NCBI RefSeq assembly: GCF_013032855.1
Contig: NZ_WQDA01000001.1
Coordinates: 1,185,501 to 1,249,500 of the forward strand
DNA length: 64,000 bases
Direction of reading: 5' to 3'
DNA from: Ruegeria arenilitoris
GTDB lineage: Bacteria > Pseudomonadota > Alphaproteobacteria > Rhodobacterales > Rhodobacteraceae
Part shown: positions 38,884-46,841 of the stretch, in pieces
Numbering within the stretch: position 1 is the stretch's first letter
Layout: every line of letters starts with the position of its first letter
Program-made: the position numbers and the translations under genes
Notes under the pieces: generated by a model
The model's input: only the letters and a program-made list of their open reading frames with translations
The model's database searches: none
Told to the model about the DNA's origin: nothing

Positions 38884-40326
38884 ATGATCCAGGCTGATCT
38901 CACTGTAATTCTGCCGGAAATCATTCTGGCGATCTATGCGATGGCGGCGCTGATCGGAGCTGTCTACACCAGCAAGGATGCGCTGGCTCCGGTTCTGGTC
39001 TGGACGACGGCCGGACTGATGGCGGCGCTGTCGTTCTGGATCGCGTCGAACGGCTCGGGGACCAACGTGGCCTTCAACGGCATGTTCATCGACGACGGGT
39101 TCGCCCGATTTGCAAAGGTCGCGATTCTGCTATCGGCCGCCGCGGTTCTGGTTATGAGCCAGGAGTACATGGCGCGCCGGAACCTGCTGCGTTTCGAGTA
39201 TCCGTTGCTGGTGGCTTTGGCAGCGGTCGGCATGATGATGATGGTCAGCGCCGGCGATTTGATGTCGCTCTATATGGGTCTCGAGCTGCAGTCGCTGTCT
39301 CTGTATGTCGTGGCGGCCCTGCGCCGTGACAGCGCCAAATCGACCGAGGCGGGGCTGAAGTATTTCGTTTTGGGTGCGCTCAGTTCGGGATTGCTGCTGT
39401 TCGGCGCATCTCTGGTCTATGGGTTCACCGGTACGACGCTGTTCTCGGGCATCATCAACACGGTGCATCACGGCGATGTCTCGGTTGGGCTTCTGTTTGG
39501 CCTTGTTCTGCTGATCTCGGGTTTGGCATTCAAGATTTCGGCGGTTCCGTTCCACATGTGGACACCGGACGTTTACGAGGGCTCGCCCACTCCGGTGACG
39601 GCTTTCTTTGCAACCGCACCCAAAGTTGCAGCGATGGCCTTGTTCGCGCGCGTTCTGCATGATGCGTTCGGCGGTGCCATCGCGGACTGGCAGCAGGTGA
39701 TCGTGCTGCTTTCGGTCCTGTCGATGTTGCTGGGGGCCGTGGCTGCCATCGGGCAGCGCGACATCAAACGGCTGATGGCCTATTCGTCAATTGCACATAT
39801 GGGGTACGCGCTGATCGGTCTGGCCGCGGGCACCGAATTGGGTGTCAAAGCGATGCTGATGTATCTGGCGATCTATGTGACCATGAATATCGGCACCTTC
39901 GCCTTCATCCTGATGATGGAGCGCGACGGCAAGCCGGTGACAGACATCGACGCCCTGCGCCAGTATTCCAAGCGGGACCCGGGCAAGGCGCTGGCCGTGC
40001 TGATCCTGATGTTCAGCCTTGCCGGCGTACCGCCAATGCTGGGGTTCTTCGCCAAGTTCGGCGTCTGGCAGGCCGGAGTGCAAGCTGACCTGATTGGGTT
40101 GGTTATTGCATCGGCAATCGCCTCGGTGATCGGTGCCTTCTACTACCTGCGGATCGTCTTCTACATGTATTTCGGCGACGAAAACGAAGATCCGATCGAA
40201 ACCCGCTCGACCCCGGTATTGTGGATTGCTCTGATGGGGTCGGCCGCATTGATGTTGATCGGTGTGGTCTACCAGTTCGGGATCGAGGGCGCAGCGGCAG
40301 CCGCGGCGACGACGCTTGTCAACTGA
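38884..40326 (+). CDS. nuoN: NADH-quinone oxidoreductase subunit N
   Basis: A 480-residue antiporter-like subunit and last gene of the operon. Typical motifs: [42 protein letters not shown] (in part), [20 protein letters not shown] and [16 protein letters not shown]. It is followed within 20 bases by a strong terminator, so the nuo transcript should end here. Confidence 0.96.
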   Translation: MIQADLTVILPEIILAIYAMAALIGAVYTSKDALAPVLVWTTAGLMAALSFWIASNGSGTNVAFNGMFIDDGFARFAKVAILLSAAAVLVMSQEYMARRNLLRFEYPLLVALAAVGMMMMVSAGDLMSLYMGLELQSLSLYVVAALRRDSAKSTEAGLKYFVLGALSSGLLLFGASLVYGFTGTTLFSGIINTVHHGDVSVGLLFGLVLLISGLAFKISAVPFHMWTPDVYEGSPTPVTAFFATAPKVAAMALFARVLHDAFGGAIADWQQVIVLLSVLSMLLGAVAAIGQRDIKRLMAYSSIAHMGYALIGLAAGTELGVKAMLMYLAIYVTMNIGTFAFILMMERDGKPVTDIDALRQYSKRDPGKALAVLILMFSLAGVPPMLGFFAKFGVWQAGVQADLIGLVIASAIASVIGAFYYLRIVFYMYFGDENEDPIETRSTPVLWIALMGSAALMLIGVVYQFGIEGAAAAAATTLVN

Positions 40327-40345
40327 CCGTTTCAACAAAATCTGG

Positions 40346-40377
40346 AAAGGGGCTCGGCCATCAGGCCGGGCCTTTTT
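40346..40377 (+). terminator. Rho-independent terminator of the nuo operon, ending 3 bases before birA
   Basis: The arms 40346-40359 (AAAGGGGCTCGGCC) and 40364-40377 (GGCCGGGCCTTTTT) pair over 14 positions, allowing three G-U pairs, around the loop ATCA. The T-run is the end of the right arm. The birA ATG is at 40381, so birA has neither room for its own ribosome site nor a visible separate promoter downstream of the terminator. Confidence 0.88.
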
Positions 40378-40380
40378 GGC

Positions 40381-41130
40381 ATGAGCACCTGGCCCCAAGG
40401 ATACGGTCTGCATATCCTGCAGGAAGTTGACAGCACCCTGAATGAGGCCGCGCGGATCGCACCCACTGCAACAGGTCCGGTCTGGATCATGGCGCATCAT
40501 CAAACCGCCGCGCGTGGCAGGCGCGGCCGGGCGTGGTCCAACCCCCAGGGCAACCTGGCAGCAACCTTGTTGCTGCGGCCCGAGGGCAATCCAGAGCAGG
40601 CAGCCCTTCGCAGCTTTGTTGCCGCGCTGGCGCTTTTTGATGCCTGTGTTTCGGTCACCGGTCGCGCACAGGGGTTCGCATTGAAATGGCCGAATGACGT
40701 GTTGTTGAACGGCGGGAAACTGGCCGGCATCCTGTTGGAAAGCACGGGGCAGGGGCGCGACGTATCCCACCTTGCGATCGGCATCGGGGTGAACCTCGCA
40801 GACGCGCCTGATCCTGAGACAGTTGAGCAGGGAGCTCTGCGGCCCGTTTCGTTGTTGTCGGAAACCGGGGCTCAGGTGTCCGCCGAGGATTTTCTGACCG
40901 AACTCGCCGATGCCTACGCAAAGCTCGAACACCAGTTTGTTACCTACGGGTTTGAACCGATCCGCAAAGCGTGGCTGGCCCGAGCCGCGAAGCTGGGCGA
41001 GGTGATTACCGCGCGCACAGGTGCTTCGGAAACCGTCGGGACCTTTGAAACGGTGGACGCGGGCGGCAACCTTGTCCTAAACACCGCCAAGGGCCGCGTC
41101 AGCATTCCGGCGGCAGACGTCTATTTCTGA
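40381..41130 (+). CDS. birA: Biotin-[acetyl-CoA-carboxylase] ligase
   Basis: A 249-residue biotin protein ligase without the N-terminal DNA-binding domain of E. coli BirA, so an enzyme only. Motifs: biotinyl-AMP loop QTAARGRRGRAWSNPQGNL, the catalytic ALKWPNDVLLNGGKLAGILLE (19-20 residues shown as KWPNDVLLNGGKLAGILLE) and GIGVNLADAP. It should biotinylate MccA (K607, gene at 19222) and other carboxylases. The start ATG directly abuts the nuo terminator; the only other in-frame start candidate is a CTG at 40342. coaX follows after 11 bases. Confidence 0.93.
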   Translation: MSTWPQGYGLHILQEVDSTLNEAARIAPTATGPVWIMAHHQTAARGRRGRAWSNPQGNLAATLLLRPEGNPEQAALRSFVAALALFDACVSVTGRAQGFALKWPNDVLLNGGKLAGILLESTGQGRDVSHLAIGIGVNLADAPDPETVEQGALRPVSLLSETGAQVSAEDFLTELADAYAKLEHQFVTYGFEPIRKAWLARAAKLGEVITARTGASETVGTFETVDAGGNLVLNTAKGRVSIPAADVYF

Positions 41131-41141
41131 AAGGGGCGCAT

Positions 41142-41921
41142 ATGCTTCTGGCCATTGACTGCGGCAACACGAACACCGTTTTCTCGATCTGGGATGGCGA
41201 GAAATTCCTGTGCACGCTGCGCACCTCGACCCATCATGCCCGCACGGCCGATGCCTATTTCACCTGGTACTCGACCCTGGTGAAACATTACGGGATCGAG
41301 GCTGACATCACCGACGTCATCATCGCCTCGACGGTGCCGCGGGTGGTGTTCAACCTGCGCGTCTTTGCCGACCGGTTCTTTGGATGCCGGCCGTTGGTGG
41401 TGGGCAAGCCCGATTGCGAGTTGCCGGTGGCGCCGCGCGTTGATGAAGGGACGATTCCCGGTCCGGACCGTCTGGCGAATGCGGCCGGTGCCTTTGATCG
41501 GCACGGCGGGAATGTCGTGGTGGTGGATTTCGGGACCGCCACGAATTTCGATGTGGTCGCCGCTGATGGCGCCTATGTCGGAGGAGTGATCGCCCCCGGC
41601 GTGAACCTCAGTCTCGAGGCCTTGCACCAGGGCGCTGCAGCTCTGCCGCATATCGACGTGACGCGTCCCGAGAAAGTCATCGGCACAAACACGGTTGGAT
41701 GTATCCAGTCAGGTGTGTATTGGGGGTATTCCGGCCTCATCGAAGGTTTGATCGACAGGATCAAGGCGGAATACGGAATGCCCATGAAGGTCATAGGGAC
41801 GGGCGGTCTTGCACCGCTGTTCGATCAGGCCGATGTGGGCTTTGATGCAATTGAAGACGATCTGACGATGCACGGGCTTACCGTGATCCATCGCTACAAC
41901 AAGGATACTGGCTCGGCATGA
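41142..41921 (+). CDS. coaX: Type III pantothenate kinase
   Basis: A 259-residue ASKHA-fold kinase that phosphorylates pantothenate in the first step of CoA synthesis. Phosphate-binding text LAIDCGNTNTVFSIWDG opens the protein, with PGPDRLANAAGAF and VVDFGTATNFDVV further in; GGVIAPGVNLSLEAL is also typical. ATG 41142 follows AAGGGG. It overlaps the RNase J gene by four bases (ATGA), so birA-coaX-rnj form one unit, an arrangement I recall as common next to nuo in alphaproteobacteria. Confidence 0.94.
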   Translation: MLLAIDCGNTNTVFSIWDGEKFLCTLRTSTHHARTADAYFTWYSTLVKHYGIEADITDVIIASTVPRVVFNLRVFADRFFGCRPLVVGKPDCELPVAPRVDEGTIPGPDRLANAAGAFDRHGGNVVVVDFGTATNFDVVAADGAYVGGVIAPGVNLSLEALHQGAAALPHIDVTRPEKVIGTNTVGCIQSGVYWGYSGLIEGLIDRIKAEYGMPMKVIGTGGLAPLFDQADVGFDAIEDDLTMHGLTVIHRYNKDTGSA

Positions 41922-43585
41922 GCAGCGAAAGACTGATCTACTTGCCGCTCGGCGGCGCGGGCGAAATCGGTATGAACGCCTATGTCTACGGCTATGGCAA
42001 ACCCGGTCAGGAACGTCTGATCCTGGTCGATCTGGGCGTGACCTTTCCCGACATGGATACAACGCCGGGCGTCGATCTGATCTACGCCGACATTTCGTGG
42101 TTGAAGGAACGTGCGGATCGGCTTGAGGCGATCTTCGTCACCCATGCGCACGAGGATCACGTCGGCGCCGTGGCCCATTGTCATGAGGCCCTCGGCGCGC
42201 CGGTCTACGCGCGTGCTTTCACCGCAAATATCGCCCGCCGCAAAATGGAAGATGCCGGACATCCGCCCGAAGCCGTGCGCACCGTTTCCGCCTGGCCCGA
42301 GCAGATCAAGGCAGGTCCGTTTACGGTCGGGTTCCTGCCCGTTTCGCATTCGATCCCCGAGAGTGCGGCGCTGGTGATCGACACGCCGGCTGGCCGTGTC
42401 GTGCATACCGGTGATTTCAAACTGGACACCAATCCGGTTGTGGGCGAACCGTTTGATCCCGATCTTTGGGCCGAAGTGGCCAAGCCTGGGGTCAAGGCGT
42501 TGGTTTGTGACAGCACCAACGTGTTTTCCTCGCATCCCGGTCGCTCGGAGTCAGAGGTTGGGCCGGCCATCACCCAATTGGTCGAGGACGCGACCGGTAT
42601 GGTGGTTGCAACGACCTTTGCGTCGAATGTCGCGCGGGTCAAAACGCTGGCCGAGGCCGGGCATCGGGCGGGTCGTTCGGTGGTTCTGTTGGGCCGGGCC
42701 ATGCGCCGCATGATCGAGGCTGCGACCGAAACCGGTATCCTGTCTGATTTTCCGCGCGTGATCAGCGCTGAGGAAGCCTTGGATCTGCCCCGCCAGAACC
42801 TGATGCTGATCGTCACCGGCAGCCAGGGTGAGCGCCGCGCGGCCAGCGCGCAGTTGGCGCGCGGCAAATACCGGGGGATCGAGCTGAAGGATGGCGACCT
42901 GTTCCTTTTCTCCTCGAAGACCATTCCGGGGAATGAACGCGGTGTGATCCGCATCATGAACCAACTGAGCGAAAAAGGCGTCGACGTGGTCGATGACAGT
43001 GCTGGCTTGTACCACGTTTCCGGCCACGCCAACCGCCCTGATCTTGAGCAGATGCATGCCTTGGTCGATCCTCAGATCGTCGTTCCAATGCACGGTGAAC
43101 ACAGGCATCTGCGGGAACACGCCAAGCTGGCCGAGGCCGCAGGTCGTGCCGGTGTCCTGGCGGTCAATGGCACGATGCTGGATCTGTCGGGGAACGCGCC
43201 CGAGGTCGTGGATTATGTCGAGACCGGCCGGACCTACCTGGACGGTTCCGTCAAGATTGGCGCGCTGGACGGTGTGGTGCGGGACCGTATCCGCATGGCT
43301 CTGAACGGGCACGTGACCGTAACTGTCATCCTGGACGAAGACGATGAGCCACTGGGCGAACCTTGGTGCGATACCATGGGGCTGCCGGAAACCGTCGTGT
43401 CGCGGGCCGGATTGATCGAGGTGCTGGAAGAGGACCTGAACCAGTTCCTGATGCGGGCTGAGGTCAAAACGCTGCGGGACGATGACAAGCTGGAAGAAGC
43501 CATGCGTCGCATCGTTCGACAAAGTGCACAGATCGAAATCGGCAAAAAGCCCGAAGTCACAGTTGTAATAAGCCGAATGAAATAA
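41918..43585 (+). CDS. rnj: Ribonuclease J
   Basis: A 555-residue metallo-beta-lactamase/beta-CASP ribonuclease with 5'-3' exonuclease and endonuclease activity in mRNA decay and rRNA maturation. The zinc motif is FVTHAHEDHVGAVAH, preceded by LPLGGAGEIGMNAYVYG; the beta-CASP part includes DSTNVFSSHPGRSE, TFASNVARV and HVSGHANRPDLEQM. The C-terminal domain is shorter than in some homologues but normal for this group. It converges with the NUDIX gene 6 bases further on. Confidence 0.95.
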   Translation: MSSERLIYLPLGGAGEIGMNAYVYGYGKPGQERLILVDLGVTFPDMDTTPGVDLIYADISWLKERADRLEAIFVTHAHEDHVGAVAHCHEALGAPVYARAFTANIARRKMEDAGHPPEAVRTVSAWPEQIKAGPFTVGFLPVSHSIPESAALVIDTPAGRVVHTGDFKLDTNPVVGEPFDPDLWAEVAKPGVKALVCDSTNVFSSHPGRSESEVGPAITQLVEDATGMVVATTFASNVARVKTLAEAGHRAGRSVVLLGRAMRRMIEAATETGILSDFPRVISAEEALDLPRQNLMLIVTGSQGERRAASAQLARGKYRGIELKDGDLFLFSSKTIPGNERGVIRIMNQLSEKGVDVVDDSAGLYHVSGHANRPDLEQMHALVDPQIVVPMHGEHRHLREHAKLAEAAGRAGVLAVNGTMLDLSGNAPEVVDYVETGRTYLDGSVKIGALDGVVRDRIRMALNGHVTVTVILDEDDEPLGEPWCDTMGLPETVVSRAGLIEVLEEDLNQFLMRAEVKTLRDDDKLEEAMRRIVRQSAQIEIGKKPEVTVVISRMK

Positions 43586-43591
43586 GGCGGC

Positions 43592-44293
43592 TCAGTCTGT
43601 TTCGGGCATCGGGTGGCCCTTGAGGCGCTGGAACAGACTGGCTTCTTCGTTGTTCAGAAAGAACGGCACAGAGTCGGGGGGCGTTGTATCTGATACGCGC
43701 GCCTCGACTTCCGACAGAACAACCTCGGTGATGAACGGCAAGTCGAACTCCCGCGCCTGTTCCAGCGGAATCCACTGTAGATGTGACAGTTCATCCGAAG
43801 CCTGGCTGAAATCGTCCAGATCATCGGCAATGGCATCTGCGTCCAAAAGAAAAAAACGGGCGTCGAACCGGCGTGGACGTCCGGGCGGGGTTACCGCGCG
43901 GAACACGAACTGCAGCGCTTCGGCCGACGGAATGTAGCCTCTTTCCGCGAAGCCGGTCCAGGCATGTGGAACCGGACCCGGCCAGGTGTCGCGGACACCG
44001 AGGATAAAGCCGGTCTCCTCCCACAACTCGCGAATTGCCGCTGCCGCCAGTGGCACATGCAGTCCGGCAGGAGCCTGATCGCTCAGCCTTTGTTGGCAAA
44101 TCTCGGGTACCGGAGTGGCCAGCGGAACTTGCGCGTCTTCAGCATCCACGGCACCCCCCGGAAACACGAACTTGTTCGGCATGAAGGCCGCCGCGGCACC
44201 ACGTTGGCCCATCAGGATCGACGGGGTTCGAAAACGGTCGCGCAAAACGATGATCGTCGCGGCGTCGCGAATTGTGGATTTGTCCACGGTCAT
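43592..44293 (-). CDS. NUDIX hydrolase (NUDT19/NUDT7-like)
   Basis: A 233-residue NUDIX protein. The box is split by a long insertion: FVFPGGAVDAED near residue 42 and then AIRELWEETGFILG, which supplies the catalytic REUXEEXGU core. That split layout is typical of NUDT7/NUDT19-type enzymes thought to hydrolyse CoA derivatives. The C-terminal half (RFFLLDADAIA, LQWIPLEQAREFDLPFITE) completes the fold. Being near coaX may be chance. It is followed (in reading direction) by the RNase J end and preceded by the DUF983 gene 24 bases upstream. Confidence 0.87.
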   Translation of the reverse strand: MTVDKSTIRDAATIIVLRDRFRTPSILMGQRGAAAAFMPNKFVFPGGAVDAEDAQVPLATPVPEICQQRLSDQAPAGLHVPLAAAAIRELWEETGFILGVRDTWPGPVPHAWTGFAERGYIPSAEALQFVFRAVTPPGRPRRFDARFFLLDADAIADDLDDFSQASDELSHLQWIPLEQAREFDLPFITEVVLSEVEARVSDTTPPDSVPFFLNNEEASLFQRLKGHPMPETD

Positions 44294-44317
44294 GAGAAGC
44301 TCAGCTGCATTGACGGG

Positions 44318-44716
44318 TCACTTGCTGTCGTCGAACCCGTGCATCTTCCGGGCCCATTGAAAGCCGACGACCGCTCCTTTGAGTCTGGGAAGAAGGAACA
44401 GCGACAGGGCAACGCAAGCTATCGAAAAGCCGATTGCCATGGCCCACGGAGACGGGCGCAGGCCGACGTAAGTGACATGCAGCGCCGGAGCCAAAAGGTG
44501 TCCGACCAGCAGAATGGTCAAGTAGGCCGGCCCGTCATCTGCCCTGTGGTGAAACAATTCCTGACCGCAGTCTGCGCAGGTATCATTCACCTTCAGGTAG
44601 CTGTGCAACAGCTTGCCTTTGCCGCAATTGGGGCATTTGCACCGGAACCCTTTCACGATGGCGGGCCACGTGGGGCGTTCCTCCTGAGAGAGGGTGTCGA
44701 TGGTTTGATCTGTCAT
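44318..44716 (-). CDS. DUF983 family membrane protein
   Basis: A 132-residue protein with a zinc-ribbon-like N-terminus (CKCPNCGKGKLLHSYL and then CADCGQELFHHRADD; four cysteines in two CxxC pairs) and two membrane helices after it (about 68-86 and 91-110). ATG 44716 was chosen because it gives the family N-terminus; the longer open frame upstream lacks similarity. DUF983 genes often neighbour cytochrome oxidase assembly genes in alphaproteobacteria, but here the neighbour is a NUDIX gene. Confidence 0.85.
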   Translation of the reverse strand: MTDQTIDTLSQEERPTWPAIVKGFRCKCPNCGKGKLLHSYLKVNDTCADCGQELFHHRADDGPAYLTILLVGHLLAPALHVTYVGLRPSPWAMAIGFSIACVALSLFLLPRLKGAVVGFQWARKMHGFDDSK

Positions 44717-44861
44717 CTTGATACTCGCGCTCGGATTTCGGGGATATTGCGCTTGTTTCATCCCGCAGAAAAGGGGGGTGCGTCGCTTTGCACCGACCCT
44801 CTCCAAAATATTGACCGGAAATGCAGGTTTCAATGCCGGAAAAAAATTCGCGGACAGCGAC

Positions 44862-44885
44862 GGAAACTTTGCCGGGCTGCGTTTG
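44862..44885 (+). promoter_or_regulatory. Possible ECF-type promoter ahead of the EF-hand operon
   Basis: GGAAAC (44862-44867), 12 bases and CGTTTG (44880-44885) resemble ECF-sigma -35 and -10 elements, 50 bases before the EF-hand gene. The spacer is shorter than the usual 15-17 bases, so this is weak. The 218-base divergent region also contains GGAAA repeats near 44816 and 44847. An autoregulated operon would be expected to carry such a site. Confidence 0.25.
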
Positions 44886-44934
44886 AATGAATGTAAGCAG
44901 CGGCACAGGGCCGCGACAACAAAGGAAACGAGCA

Positions 44935-45402
44935 ATGAAGAGCGCAAAATTTATCTCGGCCATCATTCTGTCTGCAGTTGCCGTCACCGGGACGGCTGCG
45001 CTGGCCAAAGGACCTCGCGACCGTGAACCGGTCAGCTTTCAGGAGCTGGATGCCAACGGGGACGGCCAGGTGACCAAGGCCGAGATGGAGGCCCATCGCC
45101 TGCAGAAGTTCACATCGGCCGATACCGACGGTGACGGAAAGATCAGCGTCGAAGAAATGCAGGCCGAGGCCCAGAAGAAGGCAAACGACCGCGTTTCCGA
45201 CATGTTCGAGCGTCATGATGCCGACAAAGACGGCTTTCTGACTGCGGACGAGTTGCCGAAACCGCGCCGGGCTGACAAGATGTTTGACCGCCTTGATGCG
45301 GATGGAAACGGATCTCTGTCCGAGCAGGAGTTCGCCAATGCACGGGATGGAATGGGTCGGCACCACAAGAAGGGTGGCCGCCCGGACCCAGACAACAACT
45401 GA
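44935..45402 (+). CDS. Secreted EF-hand calcium-binding protein
   Basis: A 155-residue protein with a signal peptide (MKSAKFISAIILSAVAVTGT then AALA, cleavage near residue 25) and four EF-hand-type loops: DANGDGQVTKAE, DTDGDGKISVEE, DADKDGFLTADE and DADGNGSLSEQE. All have acidic residues at positions 1, 3, 5 and 12 or close substitutes, so calcium binding in the periplasm is likely. The tail is His/Lys-rich (GRHHKKGGRPD). The gene lies 6 bases before an ECF sigma factor gene, which suggests a sensor role in that circuit; this is an inference from position. Confidence 0.86.
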   Translation: MKSAKFISAIILSAVAVTGTAALAKGPRDREPVSFQELDANGDGQVTKAEMEAHRLQKFTSADTDGDGKISVEEMQAEAQKKANDRVSDMFERHDADKDGFLTADELPKPRRADKMFDRLDADGNGSLSEQEFANARDGMGRHHKKGGRPDPDNN

Positions 45403-45408
45403 CGCAGG

Positions 45409-46023
45409 ATGAAGGACGTGCCGTCCTCTGCGCATACTGTCCGCGGCGACACGTTCGCCGCGGATGCCTGCAGCGACGACGTGTTGCTGAAGCGGTTTGC
45501 CGAAGGCGACGCCCAGGCAGCACGCCTGTTGACCGATCGGTTGGGGCCGCGGTGCTATTCGGTTGCTCTGCGCATGTTGAACAACACGGCAGAGGCCGAA
45601 GACGTAACCCAGGAAGCGATGCTTCGGCTGTGGAAAGTGGCGGCGGACTGGGTTCCGGGGCAGGCCAAGATCTCGACCTGGTTGTACCGCGTGGTCTTGA
45701 ACCTGTGTGTCGATCTACGGCGGAAGAAAACGGCAGGCACATTGGACGATGTGCCAGAGCCTGAGGACGACCAGCCCAGTGTCGTGGACCGAATGCAGCA
45801 AAACGCCCGCGTGGATGCGTTGCAAGCGGCCTTGGCACAATTGCCCGAACGGCAGCGCGAAGCTGTCATACTCAGGCATATCGAGGAGTTGTCCAATCCG
45901 GAAATCGCGGGAATCATGAGGATTTCCGTAGAAGCGGTAGAAAGTCTTGTTGCCCGCGGAAAGCGGTCGTTGACGGCCATATTGTCAGGCCGTCAGGAAG
46001 AGTTGGGGTATGACCATGTCTGA
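45409..46023 (+). CDS. ECF-type RNA polymerase sigma factor
   Basis: A 204-residue sigma factor with only regions 2 and 4. Region 2 includes TAEAEDVTQEAMLRLWKVA and WLYRVVLNLCVDLRRKK; region 4 includes LPERQREAVILRHIEELSNP and then EIAGIMRISVEAVESLVARG, a helix-turn-helix. The N-terminal 25 residues are extra and unstructured. The next gene overlaps it by 14 bases and encodes a membrane protein that may be its anti-sigma factor. The target regulon cannot be read from this window. Confidence 0.93.
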   Translation: MKDVPSSAHTVRGDTFAADACSDDVLLKRFAEGDAQAARLLTDRLGPRCYSVALRMLNNTAEAEDVTQEAMLRLWKVAADWVPGQAKISTWLYRVVLNLCVDLRRKKTAGTLDDVPEPEDDQPSVVDRMQQNARVDALQAALAQLPERQREAVILRHIEELSNPEIAGIMRISVEAVESLVARGKRSLTAILSGRQEELGYDHV

Positions 46024-46369
46024 CCAAGATACAGAACTGGATCTCTTGTTTGCCGAGGCACGGCAGGCACATGTTGATCTGCCCGGCGATTTGGCCGTTC
46101 GTATCCTGACGGATGCCGAGGCCATCCGGCTTGCGGCGACAAAAACAGCGAAACCCAAGTCACAGGGGTTTTTGGGCAATCTCGTTGCCGGTCTCGGGGG
46201 CTGGCAGGCGCTCAGTGGGCTTGCGGCGGCCAGCGTGGTTGGCGCATGGGTCGGTTTTGCCGCGCCGTCCTTTCTGCCGGACCCGGCAAATTACATAATG
46301 ACCCAGGATGCATCCTACATGGTCGCCAATCTCGGTCTCGAGGCCGCGTTTCTGGAGGAAGCGGAATGA
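46010..46369 (+). CDS. Membrane protein, candidate anti-sigma factor
   Basis: A 119-residue protein: an acidic, helical N-terminus (DTELDLLFAEARQAHVDLPG), a linker and one membrane helix (about 67-88, LSGLAAASVVGAWVGFAAPS), then about 30 residues in the periplasm. The layout fits a single-span anti-sigma factor, but the zinc motif HxxxCxxC of the ZAS class is absent. Start at ATG 46010 or 46016. It overlaps the sigma gene by 14 bases and the next gene by 4. Similar small proteins next to this sigma factor are, as I recall, widespread in Rhodobacteraceae under misleading names. Confidence 0.65.
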   Translation: MTMSDQDTELDLLFAEARQAHVDLPGDLAVRILTDAEAIRLAATKTAKPKSQGFLGNLVAGLGGWQALSGLAAASVVGAWVGFAAPSFLPDPANYIMTQDASYMVANLGLEAAFLEEAE

Positions 46370-46836
46370 ATGAAGACGTTAAACCCCCAAGGCGCTGGGT
46401 GCCTGTGCTATTGGTGGTATCCCTTGGCCTGAACCTGCTGGTCGCCGGGGTGATCATCGGGACTGCGCTGCGGTTTCACGGTGTGCGGGACGATGTTCCT
46501 CCCGGATTTGGACCTGCCCTGTACCGCGCTCTTCCTGATCCGGAACGCAAGGCGTTGAGAGGCGATCTGGCCGACAAGCATCGGCGCGGGGCCGAGAAAA
46601 GGTCTCGTGATTTCAAGGCGCTTGGCAAAGCGCTGCGGGCCGTTCCGTTCGACCGAGATGAAGTCCAGAACTTGCTGGAAGAACAAGCCCGGGCGAATGA
46701 CGAAATCCAGGCGGCTCTGCAAGAGCAATGGCTGGCTCGGGTTTCGGCCATGTCCGACGAAGAACGAAAAGCTTATGCCGACCGCTTGGAAGACGTGTTG
46801 AAGCGGCGCCCGGATCCCAAGAAACGCAAGGACTGA
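46366..46836 (+). CDS. Periplasmic heavy-metal sensor family (Metal_resist/CpxP-like) protein
   Basis: A 156-residue protein with an N-terminal membrane anchor (about 11-32, VPVLLVVSLGLNLLVAGVII) and a helical periplasmic part (LPDPERKALRGDLADKHRRG, VPFDRDEVQNLLEEQARAND, SDEERKAYADRLEDVLKRRP) like the CpxP/CnrX/ZraP superfamily. Such proteins bind metals or misfolded envelope proteins and feed ECF or two-component signalling. Its start overlaps the preceding gene's stop, making it part of the EF-hand/sigma operon. The gene converges with a diguanylate cyclase gene 5 bases further on. Confidence 0.8.
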   Translation: MNEDVKPPRRWVPVLLVVSLGLNLLVAGVIIGTALRFHGVRDDVPPGFGPALYRALPDPERKALRGDLADKHRRGAEKRSRDFKALGKALRAVPFDRDEVQNLLEEQARANDEIQAALQEQWLARVSAMSDEERKAYADRLEDVLKRRPDPKKRKD

Positions 46837-46841
46837 CCCGC

